Shown piece by piece: positions 1 through 6,524 of a stretch of 6,524 nt of DNA (position 1 is the stretch's first letter; each line of letters begins with the position of its first letter). The notes below the pieces were generated by a model, which did no database searches, was not told the origin of the DNA, and saw only the letters and a program-made list of their open reading frames with translations. Both the position numbers and the translations under genes were made by a program. Origin of the DNA: Bacteroidetes bacterium UBA5543 (lineage in GTDB: Bacteria > Bacteroidota > Bacteroidia > Chitinophagales > Chitinophagaceae); assembly GCA_002423665.1 (NCBI GenBank), contig DINJ01000194.1, forward strand, positions 25,970 to 32,493, written 5' to 3'.

Positions 1-825
1 GCAGGTATACGCGAAGCTACAATTATAGGACAAGGTATAGGCCTTGCACAACGTGGCCTACGCCCGATTGCCGAAATACAATACCTCGACTATTTATTGT
101 ACGGACTGCAACCATTGAGCGATGACGTTTCAACCTTGCTGTACCGTACCAAAGGGGGCCAGAAATGCCCGCTGATAGTGCGTACACGCGGCCACAGGCT
201 GGAGGGTATATGGCACAGCGGTTCACCCATGGGTATGCTGCTCAACAGTATTCGCGGCATGTACCTCTGCGTACCCCGCAATATGACACAGGCAGCCGGC
301 ATGTATAATACCCTGCTGCAAAGCGACGATCCCGCCATAGTGATAGAATGCCTGAATGGCTACCGCCTGAAAGAGTATGTGCCTACCAACCTGATGGAAA
401 TGACTGTTCCGCTGGGTGTACCGGAAATCATCAGGAAGGGTGAGGATATTACTATCGTTTCCTACGGTTCTACACTGCGCGTGATAGAAGAGGCAATAAC
501 AAACTACCTGGAGCCTGCGGGCATCAGTTGCGAGGTAATAGACGTGCAGACACTGCTGCCATTCGATATCAACCACATAATTATAGAATCGCTGAAGAAA
601 ACCAGCAGGATAGTATTTGTGGACGAGGATGTACCCGGTGGCGCTACTGCCTATATGTTCCAGCAGGTGATGGAAAAGCAAGGCGGCTACAAATGGCTGG
701 ACGTAGCTCCACGCACTATTACTGCTAAAGCGCACCGTCCCGCGTATGCGACCGATGGTGATTATTTCTCCAAGCCTAATGCTGAAGATATTGCTGCTGT
801 GATTGAAGAAATGATGGCTGAGTAA
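1..825 (+). CDS. 2-oxoacid dehydrogenase E1, beta-subunit part (5'-truncated)
   Basis: The reading frame is open from base 1 to the TAA at 823-825 (274 codons), so the gene starts upstream of the window. The sequence fits the beta half of a thiamine-diphosphate-dependent E1 of the branched-chain 2-oxoacid/pyruvate dehydrogenase type, which decarboxylates a 2-oxoacid and passes the acyl group to the lipoyl E2 in the cytoplasm. Codons 1-115 resemble the transketolase pyrimidine-binding domain: [15 protein letters not shown], then AEIQYLDYL, and an HSGSP stretch from codon 72 where E1 beta proteins carry a conserved HSQ-type active-site loop. Codons 145-270 resemble the transketolase C-terminal domain ([32 protein letters not shown]). 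Many Bacteroidota fuse E1 alpha and beta into one chain, so this may be the C-terminal part of such a fusion; that cannot be seen here. The substrate (branched-chain or pyruvate) is not decided by this fragment. A generic transketolase label would be less precise. A hairpin terminator follows 22 bases after the stop. Confidence 0.88.
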   Translation, partial: AGIREATIIGQGIGLAQRGLRPIAEIQYLDYLLYGLQPLSDDVSTLLYRTKGGQKCPLIVRTRGHRLEGIWHSGSPMGMLLNSIRGMYLCVPRNMTQAAGMYNTLLQSDDPAIVIECLNGYRLKEYVPTNLMEMTVPLGVPEIIRKGEDITIVSYGSTLRVIEEAITNYLEPAGISCEVIDVQTLLPFDINHIIIESLKKTSRIVFVDEDVPGGATAYMFQQVMEKQGGYKWLDVAPRTITAKAHRPAYATDGDYFSKPNAEDIAAVIEEMMAE

Positions 826-847
826 TTGTTATCCGAATGACAATATT

Positions 848-878
848 AAAAGCGCCGCTCTGACAAGCGGCGCTTTTT
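848..878 (+). terminator. Rho-independent terminator of the E1 gene
   Basis: A perfect inverted repeat pairs bases 848-859 with 866-877 (12 bp, core AGCGCCGCT/AGCGGCGCT) around the six-base loop CTGACA. On the plus strand the stem runs into a T tract at 874-878. It begins 22 bases after the E1 stop codon. Read on the minus strand the stem is also followed by TTTT, so it can act in both directions and back up the neighbouring terminator. Confidence 0.9.
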
Positions 879-900
879 CGTTTATTGTAAAATGATTGAC

Positions 901-930
901 AAAAAAGCCCGCGCTGTTTGCGCGGGCTTT
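901..930 (-). terminator. Rho-independent terminator of the M43 protease gene
   Basis: Bases 904-913 pair perfectly with 921-930 (AAAGCCCGCG/CGCGGGCTTT), and C914-G920 can extend the stem to 11 bp with a five-base loop. On the minus strand the stem ends in a run of six T (complement of 901-906), the layout expected of an intrinsic terminator. It lies 20 bases past the TAG stop of the protease gene. On the plus strand only three T follow, all within the stem, so it mainly serves the minus-strand gene. Confidence 0.9.
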
Positions 931-950
931 GCATTAGGTATTGTGCTTTA

Positions 951-3900
951 CTATTGCTTATTATTCAGTGTCACTTTCACTACACCTACCCTGCCGGCAT
1001 TGTCTTTCAGCAGTATGAAGTAGTTGCCAGCAGGCATATCACCCAGGTTAATTTCTTTCCTGCTTACGTTATTGGCTTCGTCTGTCATCATTGACTGGCC
1101 AATAGCGTTGCGTACTTCTATCCTGTAGTTTACCAGTTGGCCTTTCCAGTCCAGTATCACTTTGTCAGATGTAGGGTTAGGATAAACCTCCATTCCGCTT
1201 ACATCCAGCGAGCTGATATCCAGCAGCGTAATACCCAGTATGTTGGAAGGCTTAGACCAGCAACCCCTGTTATTGGTTACAGCATAGTAGTTGCCAATTT
1301 TAGAAGGATATGCTTTACCCTCCGGACCGTCAGGCATTTCGCCATCGGGGCCAAACCATACAAAAGAACTGTCGAAGTTGGTAATGATTGTGTTACCCAC
1401 CAGTGAAATAATCGGAGGAGTAGGAGTAACAGAGCGAACCATCACTAATGGTGTTGAATATACTGTATCAGGCAGGTAGCAACCTCCATCTGTCTGGTTA
1501 GCACGTACCATTATTACGTTACCATCCAGAAAGTTGTTATTGCTGAACACTGCACCCGTAGCGGTAGAAAAACCGTTAACAAGCCAGGTATATTCAGGGT
1601 TAGTGCCTAAGTCAACAGCTGTAGCTGTAAACTCAACCAACGAATCCAGACAACCCGGATTTTTACCTGCAGTAATTGTAAATGATACTGTAGGGCGTTT
1701 TGCCTTGATAATGGACATCGTTATGAAATTCGACGTATCCAGAGGATTCAATACACATGAGTCAGTAGCTATCAATACACACTGTACCCTGTCAGTATTG
1801 CGCAGAGAGTCTGTAACATATATAGGTGTTGTAGCACCATTAATAGCTACACCATTTACCAACCACTGGAAATTAGGATTTTTACCTGCATTAGTAGTGT
1901 TAGCGCTGAATATTAACGGCTTGCCCTCACAAGCAGGGTTAGTACCTGTAGTTTGTGCGATAGTAATATCGGCAGTAACCTTGGTATGTATCACCTCGAT
2001 AGAATCGGATGTTACAGTTTTCGGATCAGCACAGGCAGAGTTAGATGTCATGATAACTCGTACTTCATCATTATTTGCTAATGTAGAAGTATTGTATGTT
2101 GAAGTTGTGGCACCTGTAACAGCAACGTTGTTGACTGTCCACTGATATGTAGGTGCTGTACCGCCAGTTGTTGGTGTTGCCTGGAATTGTAATAATTGGC
2201 CGGCACAACCGGGGTTCGTACCTATGGTCAATGCTATATTAGCTATTGGCGCTTTAGTGGTATACGATATTGTAATACCGTTGGATATTGCAAAGCCGGG
2301 ATTAGAACAAGGTGCCGGTGCACTGGAATTCATCCTAACCGTAATCGTCTCACCACCCCTTCCTATTGCTTTGAATGTAGGGCCTGTAGCACCGGTTATA
2401 TCTACACCGTTAGAACGCCATTGATATGTTGGCGCACCGCCAGGATTACTATTGCTCACTACAGAGAATGTAACTGTGTCATCAACACATGTGGGGTTGG
2501 TACCACCGGTTACACCTATTGTAACCGTAGGTGGTATTGTTGTCCTGCGCTCAACTCCTATTGTATCCGACAGTACTGAGTCGGCACCGCACAATGAAGA
2601 GTAGTACATCTTAACATATACTGAATCCTTATCCTGGAAACCATTCCACATAAAGCTATCAGCTGTTTGGCCACTTACGGGGCTACCATTCCTGTACCAT
2701 TGATAACCTACAACAGTTGCACCTGTTGATGGGTTTGCTTTGAATGTCAACCATGTGCCAAAACAAGATGGATTGCCACCGGCAGGCGGGTTAGTGAGGC
2801 TTACAGAGGCAGTTCCTGAACTTGAACCACCTGAAATCAATACTTCAAAATCCTCTGTTTGACCATGTAGCCTGTTGCTGCAAGAGTCAATATATCCTGT
2901 AGTTGCATCAGATATTACCCTCATGCGGATAGGAGTACAGCCGGTAGCGGTAAACGGCACCGTAAAATTAGCTACGTGCAGAGAACCACCTGATTGGTTA
3001 ACAACATTCAGGCGCTCGCCGGTTGAGTTACCCAATATTCCGTCATTATTATAATCAATAAATGCAGCACCTGCATCGTTGAACCTTGATGTAAAAGACA
3101 ATGTATAGCTTTTACCTGCCTGTAAAGAAATCCTGTGTGCGCACGTCATGTCTCTGTAAGAAACATTACCGTCGCCACCATAACCACTTGATGTTACATC
3201 CATATATACCCTTGTACCCGGATTGGCATCTACCACTGTTACATTTCGTGGGCCTGAGTTCAGGTTCGACGTGGTATTAGTGATACCGGGCGTACATGCC
3301 GCAGTAACTGAAGCAATAGGAATAGAGCCGGAAGATGATATCAATGACGACCTTGAATTAAGTAACGCAGCTATGAACCTTGTCCTTTGATCAGGCGTGA
3401 ACCTGTTTTCACAGTTAGAATAGTTCATAATATTTCTTGCCGTGGCTTCACCAAATGTTGCGTTGGTACACTGGTTTGTCTGGCCTGAGAAACAGCTGCC
3501 CGGACCAAATTGGTGGTGAGGCTCTGTATCGCAACAACGGTCACCTTGCGTCAGGCAGTTGGTATTTGGAGGACATACAGGGTTACCACTCACAATAGTA
3601 TAACCTTCAAAAGTATGATACAGATTAAAAGCATGCCCTATTTCGTGAGGCAGTGTTGTTCTGCCGGGTCCCATTTGCGACGCGAGCATGATGGTACCAT
3701 CAATATTAGCAGGTGCGCCGGGGAAGTACGCATACCCGGCAACAAATGAACCTGTAGTACCGGGATATCCATCTACAGTATCTATCCTGTTTACCACCCA
3801 TATATTATAATACCTGTCGTTGGGCCATATGCTCAACGCCTTTATGTTCGGGTCGCTGACACCGCCAGACAGGTTTCTGTTTACACCATCGGTAGTATAG

Positions 3901-4379
3901 TTACTATACGTAGCGGAAGCGTTTACACGAACGATACCATTGGTAGTCGTACAGTTAGGCGACCTTTTGGCGAGTGTAAACCTGAAAGGGAATTTAGTAC
4001 CCCCGCTACCCGGGCCTGGGTATGATGGCCAGCTGGCTTCAAATGTCTTGTTCAGGTAGTCAATAGTTGAGTCTATTTTACCATCTGAGATGTTATATTT
4101 ACTGCCAACAGCACCGCCGGTATGCATTACATGCACAACTACGGGAATCTCCCATATAGTATCTCCCACGGAGTTTGTAGTCAGCAAAGAATTTACATTA
4201 GGGTTATTGCTCATCCACTGTGCCACCTGGGTATTAAATGCATTCACAGATTGTGCATATGCAGTGTTTTGGGTTAACAGCTGTTGGTGCACCTGGTCAA
4301 ATCCACAACTTTGTTGGGCTTGTACCGCATTCAGTACACCAATACACAGCAAGAAGAGTAGCGTAATTTTACGTATCAT
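951..4379 (-). CDS. Secreted M43-family zinc metalloprotease with GEVED domain, Ig-like repeats and T9SS sorting domain
   Basis: This complete 1142-residue protein is exported by Sec, then probably by T9SS to the cell surface or medium, where it should cleave proteins. After a signal peptide (1-21) comes a short propeptide starting SCGFDQVHQQL. The catalytic domain (about 75-345) has the metzincin zinc motif HEIGHAFNLYH at 245-255 (ligands H245, H249, H255; catalytic E246), a cysteine-rich stretch ending GDRCCDTEPH at 280-289, typical of the cytophagalysin/ulilysin branch of M43, and a Met-turn around NIMNY at 316-320. Residues 400-516 look like a GEVED domain (FIDYNNDGILG at 440-450, GQTEDFEVLIS at 506-516). 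Five Ig-like repeats fill about 522-984, a degenerate module about 988-1050, and a type A sorting domain about 1063-1142. C25 could block the zinc as a cysteine switch, as described for pro-ulilysin; this is inference. The ATG at 4377-4379 is chosen because the signal peptide begins there. No clear Shine-Dalgarno sequence is visible. All key catalytic residues are present, so it should be active; the substrate is unknown. Confidence 0.93.
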   Translation of the reverse strand: MIRKITLLFLLCIGVLNAVQAQQSCGFDQVHQQLLTQNTAYAQSVNAFNTQVAQWMSNNPNVNSLLTTNSVGDTIWEIPVVVHVMHTGGAVGSKYNISDGKIDSTIDYLNKTFEASWPSYPGPGSGGTKFPFRFTLAKRSPNCTTTNGIVRVNASATYSNYTTDGVNRNLSGGVSDPNIKALSIWPNDRYYNIWVVNRIDTVDGYPGTTGSFVAGYAYFPGAPANIDGTIMLASQMGPGRTTLPHEIGHAFNLYHTFEGYTIVSGNPVCPPNTNCLTQGDRCCDTEPHHQFGPGSCFSGQTNQCTNATFGEATARNIMNYSNCENRFTPDQRTRFIAALLNSRSSLISSSGSIPIASVTAACTPGITNTTSNLNSGPRNVTVVDANPGTRVYMDVTSSGYGGDGNVSYRDMTCAHRISLQAGKSYTLSFTSRFNDAGAAFIDYNNDGILGNSTGERLNVVNQSGGSLHVANFTVPFTATGCTPIRMRVISDATTGYIDSCSNRLHGQTEDFEVLISGGSSSGTASVSLTNPPAGGNPSCFGTWLTFKANPSTGATVVGYQWYRNGSPVSGQTADSFMWNGFQDKDSVYVKMYYSSLCGADSVLSDTIGVERRTTIPPTVTIGVTGGTNPTCVDDTVTFSVVSNSNPGGAPTYQWRSNGVDITGATGPTFKAIGRGGETITVRMNSSAPAPCSNPGFAISNGITISYTTKAPIANIALTIGTNPGCAGQLLQFQATPTTGGTAPTYQWTVNNVAVTGATTSTYNTSTLANNDEVRVIMTSNSACADPKTVTSDSIEVIHTKVTADITIAQTTGTNPACEGKPLIFSANTTNAGKNPNFQWLVNGVAINGATTPIYVTDSLRNTDRVQCVLIATDSCVLNPLDTSNFITMSIIKAKRPTVSFTITAGKNPGCLDSLVEFTATAVDLGTNPEYTWLVNGFSTATGAVFSNNNFLDGNVIMVRANQTDGGCYLPDTVYSTPLVMVRSVTPTPPIISLVGNTIITNFDSSFVWFGPDGEMPDGPEGKAYPSKIGNYYAVTNNRGCWSKPSNILGITLLDISSLDVSGMEVYPNPTSDKVILDWKGQLVNYRIEVRNAIGQSMMTDEANNVSRKEINLGDMPAGNYFILLKDNAGRVGVVKVTLNNKQ
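954..1193 (-). other. T9SS type A C-terminal sorting domain
   Basis: Residues 1063-1142 match the type A sorting domain recognised by the type IX secretion system: an opening MEVYPNPTSDKVIL (YPNP at 1066-1069), a middle strand with RNAIGQSM, the MPAGNYFILLK motif around 1115-1125 and a closing GVVKVTLNN strand. The domain directs passage through the outer membrane and is normally removed on secretion. Confidence 0.92.
1428..2816 (-). repeat. Five tandem Ig-like repeats within the M43 protease
   Basis: Residues about 522-984 contain five diverged copies of a module of about 93 residues. Each opens with a G/T/K-N-P-x-C motif (cysteines 539, 631, 725, 817, 910; spacing 92, 94, 92, 93) and has a core tryptophan about 22 residues later in a YQW/FQW/YTW context (W561, W654, W747, W839, W932), followed by NG or NN and usually a G-A-T type turn. 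This is the pattern of Ig/PKD-like beta-sandwich modules seen in Bacteroidota surface proteins. A second cysteine late in most copies (for example C597, C691, C783, C874, C967) could form a disulfide with the first. Likely roles are spacer or substrate/glycan binding; the sequence does not decide. Confidence 0.85.
4317..4379 (-). other. Sec signal peptide of the M43 protease
   Basis: Residues 1-21 form a classic signal peptide: positive N-terminus (MIRK), hydrophobic core (ITLLFLLCIGVL) and a V-Q-A site, giving likely cleavage between A21 and Q22. C12 lies inside the core and lacks a proper lipobox, so a lipoprotein is unlikely. Confidence 0.9.
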
Positions 4380-4536
4380 GCCTATAACTTATTTATAATA
4401 TTGTTCAGTAAGGGTAAAAATAATGTTTTCGTTAATAAAATACTAAAGATTTTTCAGGATTATTAACCACTTATTCAAGCCATTACACATTTTTTTGACA
4501 TCATGCACTAATTCTTCGTTTTTTTATATTAAATCC

Positions 4537-4544
4537 TATCTTTG
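4537..4544 (+). promoter_or_regulatory. Bacteroidota-type -7 promoter element upstream of secDF
   Basis: TATCTTTG matches the Bacteroidota sigma-factor -7 consensus TAnnTTTG exactly. Transcription would begin near base 4550, giving a leader of about 45 bases before the ATG at 4596. The expected TTG-type -33 element is weak; only a T-rich stretch with TTCGTT at 4514-4519 is near the right place. The rest of the divergent gap (4380-4595) is AT-rich. For the minus-strand protease gene only a poor match, TATTTTTA (4422 down to 4415), was found, so its promoter is not assigned. Confidence 0.6.
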
Positions 4545-4595
4545 CCCACTCTGTTTTTATAAACATATAACGAAAATTTACAATTTAGCGAACCT

Positions 4596-6524
4596 ATGCA
4601 ATTAAAAGGGTTGGTAAAATTCTTTACCGCAGCACTTATCCTCATCTCGCTCTACCAGTTATCATTCACTATGGTAGCGCGTAACGTCGAGAAAAAGGCA
4701 ATGGCCAAGGCTGAAAAAAAGGCCAGGTTGGAGCAACCGGATGCCACAGGCAAACAGTTGGAAGACCTCACAGACAAGTATTTTGAGCAGATAACCGACA
4801 GCCTGCAGGGCGAAACGGTAATGAATGTACCCCTGCTGAAAAAATACACCTACTCTGACGTGAAAGAGCAGGAACTGAACCTCGGCCTCGATCTGCAGGG
4901 CGGTATGAACGTGACACTGGAAGTAAGCCTGGACGAGCTGGTACGCTCTATGTCCAACAGACCTACAGACCCCATACTGAACAAGGCCATAGCTGACGCC
5001 AATAAGGCTAAAGCTAACAGCCAGGCTAATTTTGTCACACTCTTCGGTGAGGCTTTTGAAAAGGCTAATCCCGGCCGCAAGCTGGCACAGCACTTCATGA
5101 AGGCTTCTGAAAAGGAGATTACACTGAACTCTACTAATGCAGAGGTACTGGAGAAAATCAACAAAGAAGCTAAAGACGCTATCAAACGTACCTACAACGT
5201 ACTGCTGACGCGTATAGATAAATTCGGTGTAGCGCAGCCCAACGTGAACCTTGATGAAAATAAAGGTATCATCACTGTGGAGCTGGCCGGCGTGCGCAAT
5301 CCTGAAAGGGTTCGTAACTACCTGCAGTCTACCGCAAAATTACAATTCTTTGAACTGTACGCTAACAACGAACTGATAGATGCCCTGCAACCCGCAAATG
5401 ATGCACTGGCAGCCTACCTGTCTGGTGAAACAGTATCGGATTCAACTGCAACTGATACCGCAGCACCCGCGGCTGAAGCTGCTGCTGCCGGTGCTGACAC
5501 GGCCAGCCTTGCAGCGCTGATGGGTAGCACAGACACTACAGCCGCAGGTAGTGACACCAGCGCAGCTAAAATAGCTGAGGCTCAAAAAAAGAACCCGTTG
5601 TTTGCAGTATGGTACCCCAACATCACGCAGGAAGGCAATGTGAACGAAGGACCCGTAGTAGGTATAGTAGCTAAAAGGGACACTGCTAAACTGAACGCCT
5701 ACCTGAGGCTGGATGTGGTGCGCAACAAGTTCCCCAACAACGTGAAGTTTGTATACGGCGCTGAGGGCAAGCAGGATGCGCGCAACCCCAACGCTCCTTT
5801 ATATCTGTACGCTCTGAAAACTGTGCCCGGCGCTGAAGAGTCTAGGCTGGAAGGCGACCGCGTAACAGACGCACGTATGGACTACAACCCGCTGACAGGC
5901 AAACCTGAAGTAGTGATGAGCATGGACGTAACAGGCAGCAAAGTTTGGGCTAGGATGACCAAAGAAAACACCGGCCGTTTCGTAGCGGTGGTGCTGGATG
6001 ATAAAGTATATTCTGCACCACGTGTAGAGGGTGAGATATCAGGCGGTAACACATCTATCAGCGGTAACTTTACTGTAGAAGAAGCAACCGACCTGGCCAA
6101 CATTCTGAAATCTGGTAAACTGCCCGCACCCGCCCGCATAGTGCAGGAGCAGGTGGTAGGCCCTACCCTGGGTGCTGAATCTATCGAAGCCGGTTTCAAC
6201 TCCATCATACTTTCTTTCATAGCCATCTTTGCGCTGATGCTGATATACTACAACACCAGCGGATGGGTAGCTAATATATCGCTGACATTGAACCTGCTGT
6301 TTACAGTAGGCGTATTGTCTGCACTGCACGCTACACTGACGATGCCCGGTATCGCCGGTCTGGTACTTGGTATAAGTATGGCGGTGGATGCCCACGTATT
6401 GATATTTGAACGTATCAAAGAAGAACTGGCTGTGGGCAAAGACCACAAGATGGCGATCGTTGACGGTTACAAGCGTTCTTACGCTCCCGTACTCGATGGC
6501 CACATCACATCGTTGATCACTGCT
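4596..6524 (+). CDS. secDF: Protein translocase subunit SecD / SecDF (3'-truncated)
   Basis: The frame is open from ATG 4596-4598 to the right edge (643 codons, no stop). An in-frame TAA at 4560-4562 with no ATG between makes this the only good start. SecD with SecF uses the proton gradient to pull exported proteins out of SecYEG on the periplasmic side. The N-terminal membrane segment (about 5-28) is followed by a charged KKAMAKAEKKA stretch. The large periplasmic part carries LGLDLQGG at 96-103, the head-domain strand VVLDDKVYSAP at about 465-475, and FTVEEATDLANILKSGKLPAP at about 492-512. The sequence VVGPTLGAESI from 520 leads into membrane segments at about 536-552, 559-584 and 585-607. 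D598 in AVDAHVLIFERIKEEL is the conserved membrane aspartate of SecD. A second motif, LDGHITSL, has D634. In Bacteroidota SecD and SecF are usually one chain of about 1000 residues; the SecF half would lie to the right and is inferred. The gene has its own promoter and is transcribed away from the protease gene. Confidence 0.95.
   Translation, partial: MQLKGLVKFFTAALILISLYQLSFTMVARNVEKKAMAKAEKKARLEQPDATGKQLEDLTDKYFEQITDSLQGETVMNVPLLKKYTYSDVKEQELNLGLDLQGGMNVTLEVSLDELVRSMSNRPTDPILNKAIADANKAKANSQANFVTLFGEAFEKANPGRKLAQHFMKASEKEITLNSTNAEVLEKINKEAKDAIKRTYNVLLTRIDKFGVAQPNVNLDENKGIITVELAGVRNPERVRNYLQSTAKLQFFELYANNELIDALQPANDALAAYLSGETVSDSTATDTAAPAAEAAAAGADTASLAALMGSTDTTAAGSDTSAAKIAEAQKKNPLFAVWYPNITQEGNVNEGPVVGIVAKRDTAKLNAYLRLDVVRNKFPNNVKFVYGAEGKQDARNPNAPLYLYALKTVPGAEESRLEGDRVTDARMDYNPLTGKPEVVMSMDVTGSKVWARMTKENTGRFVAVVLDDKVYSAPRVEGEISGGNTSISGNFTVEEATDLANILKSGKLPAPARIVQEQVVGPTLGAESIEAGFNSIILSFIAIFALMLIYYNTSGWVANISLTLNLLFTVGVLSALHATLTMPGIAGLVLGISMAVDAHVLIFERIKEELAVGKDHKMAIVDGYKRSYAPVLDGHITSLITA
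5421..5576 (+). other. Low-complexity Ala/Thr/Ser/Asp insert in SecD periplasmic region
   Basis: Residues about 276-327 are almost entirely A, T, S, D and G (TDTAAPAAEAAAAGADTASL and similar), with no hydrophobic core pattern. The stretch sits between the first periplasmic domain and the segment leading to the head domain, and probably forms a flexible loop. It stays in frame and the flanking sequence is normal SecD, so it does not break the gene. Confidence 0.75.

Noticed and set aside
97..99. TTG as a possible start of the E1 gene
   Set aside because: The frame is open and E1-like upstream to base 1, so TTG here is an internal leucine codon.
223..735. 170-codon open frame on the minus strand inside the E1 gene
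   Set aside because: It is antisense to a clear E1 beta coding sequence, and its translation is rich in His, Cys and Tyr with no family resemblance.
1534..2145. 203-codon open frame on the plus strand inside the protease repeats
   Set aside because: It lies antisense to a well-supported protease gene, its translation shows no recognisable domain, and it reflects the codon use of the repeat region on the other strand.
4495..4500. TTGACA resembling a sigma-70 -35 box
   Set aside because: No -10 hexamer lies at 16-18 bases (the nearest TATATT is 24 bases away), and Bacteroidota do not normally use this consensus.
4662..5185. Overlapping minus-strand open frames inside secDF
   Set aside because: The plus-strand frame carries continuous SecD homology and motifs here; the minus-strand frames show none.
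4596..6524. Possible frameshift or pseudogene, since no terminated frame covers this region
   Set aside because: Reading codon by codon from 4596 gives an unbroken SecD sequence to the last base; only the stop is outside the window.

Overview
The window looks like chromosomal DNA of a member of the Bacteroidota, probably near the Chitinophagales/Chitinophagaceae. Four things point there: a secreted protease ending in a type IX secretion (T9SS) type A sorting domain, a SecD of the Bacteroidota SecDF type, an E1 beta-type dehydrogenase segment with Bacteroidota-like sequence, and a TAnnTTTG promoter element with no clear Shine-Dalgarno sequence. The family-level placement is inference. No RNA gene, insertion sequence, CRISPR array or other sign of mobile DNA was seen.

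Layout: (1) Bases 1-825, plus strand, hold the 3' end of a thiamine-diphosphate-dependent 2-oxoacid dehydrogenase E1 gene (E1 beta part), cut by the left edge. (2) Bases 826-950 separate two convergent genes and hold two strong GC-rich hairpins, one serving each gene as a terminator. (3) Bases 951-4379, minus strand, encode a complete 1142-residue secreted M43 (cytophagalysin/pappalysin-type) zinc metalloprotease. Its order is signal peptide, short propeptide, metzincin catalytic domain, GEVED-type domain, five tandem Ig-like repeats of about 93 residues, a degenerate sixth module and a T9SS sorting domain. (4) Bases 4380-4595 are an AT-rich divergent intergenic region with a good Bacteroidota promoter for the right-hand gene. 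(5) Bases 4596-6524, plus strand, are the first 643 codons of SecD/SecDF, open to the right edge. No complete open reading frame marks it because its stop lies outside the window.

The three genes look like separate transcription units. The protease is an export client (Sec first, then T9SS), and SecDF is the proton-driven booster of Sec export, so the two are linked in a general way, but nothing shows a dedicated system. This is mostly ordinary core-genome sequence. The points most worth a second look are two matching Asn-to-His differences in the conserved SecD membrane motifs and the tandem-repeat structure of the protease.
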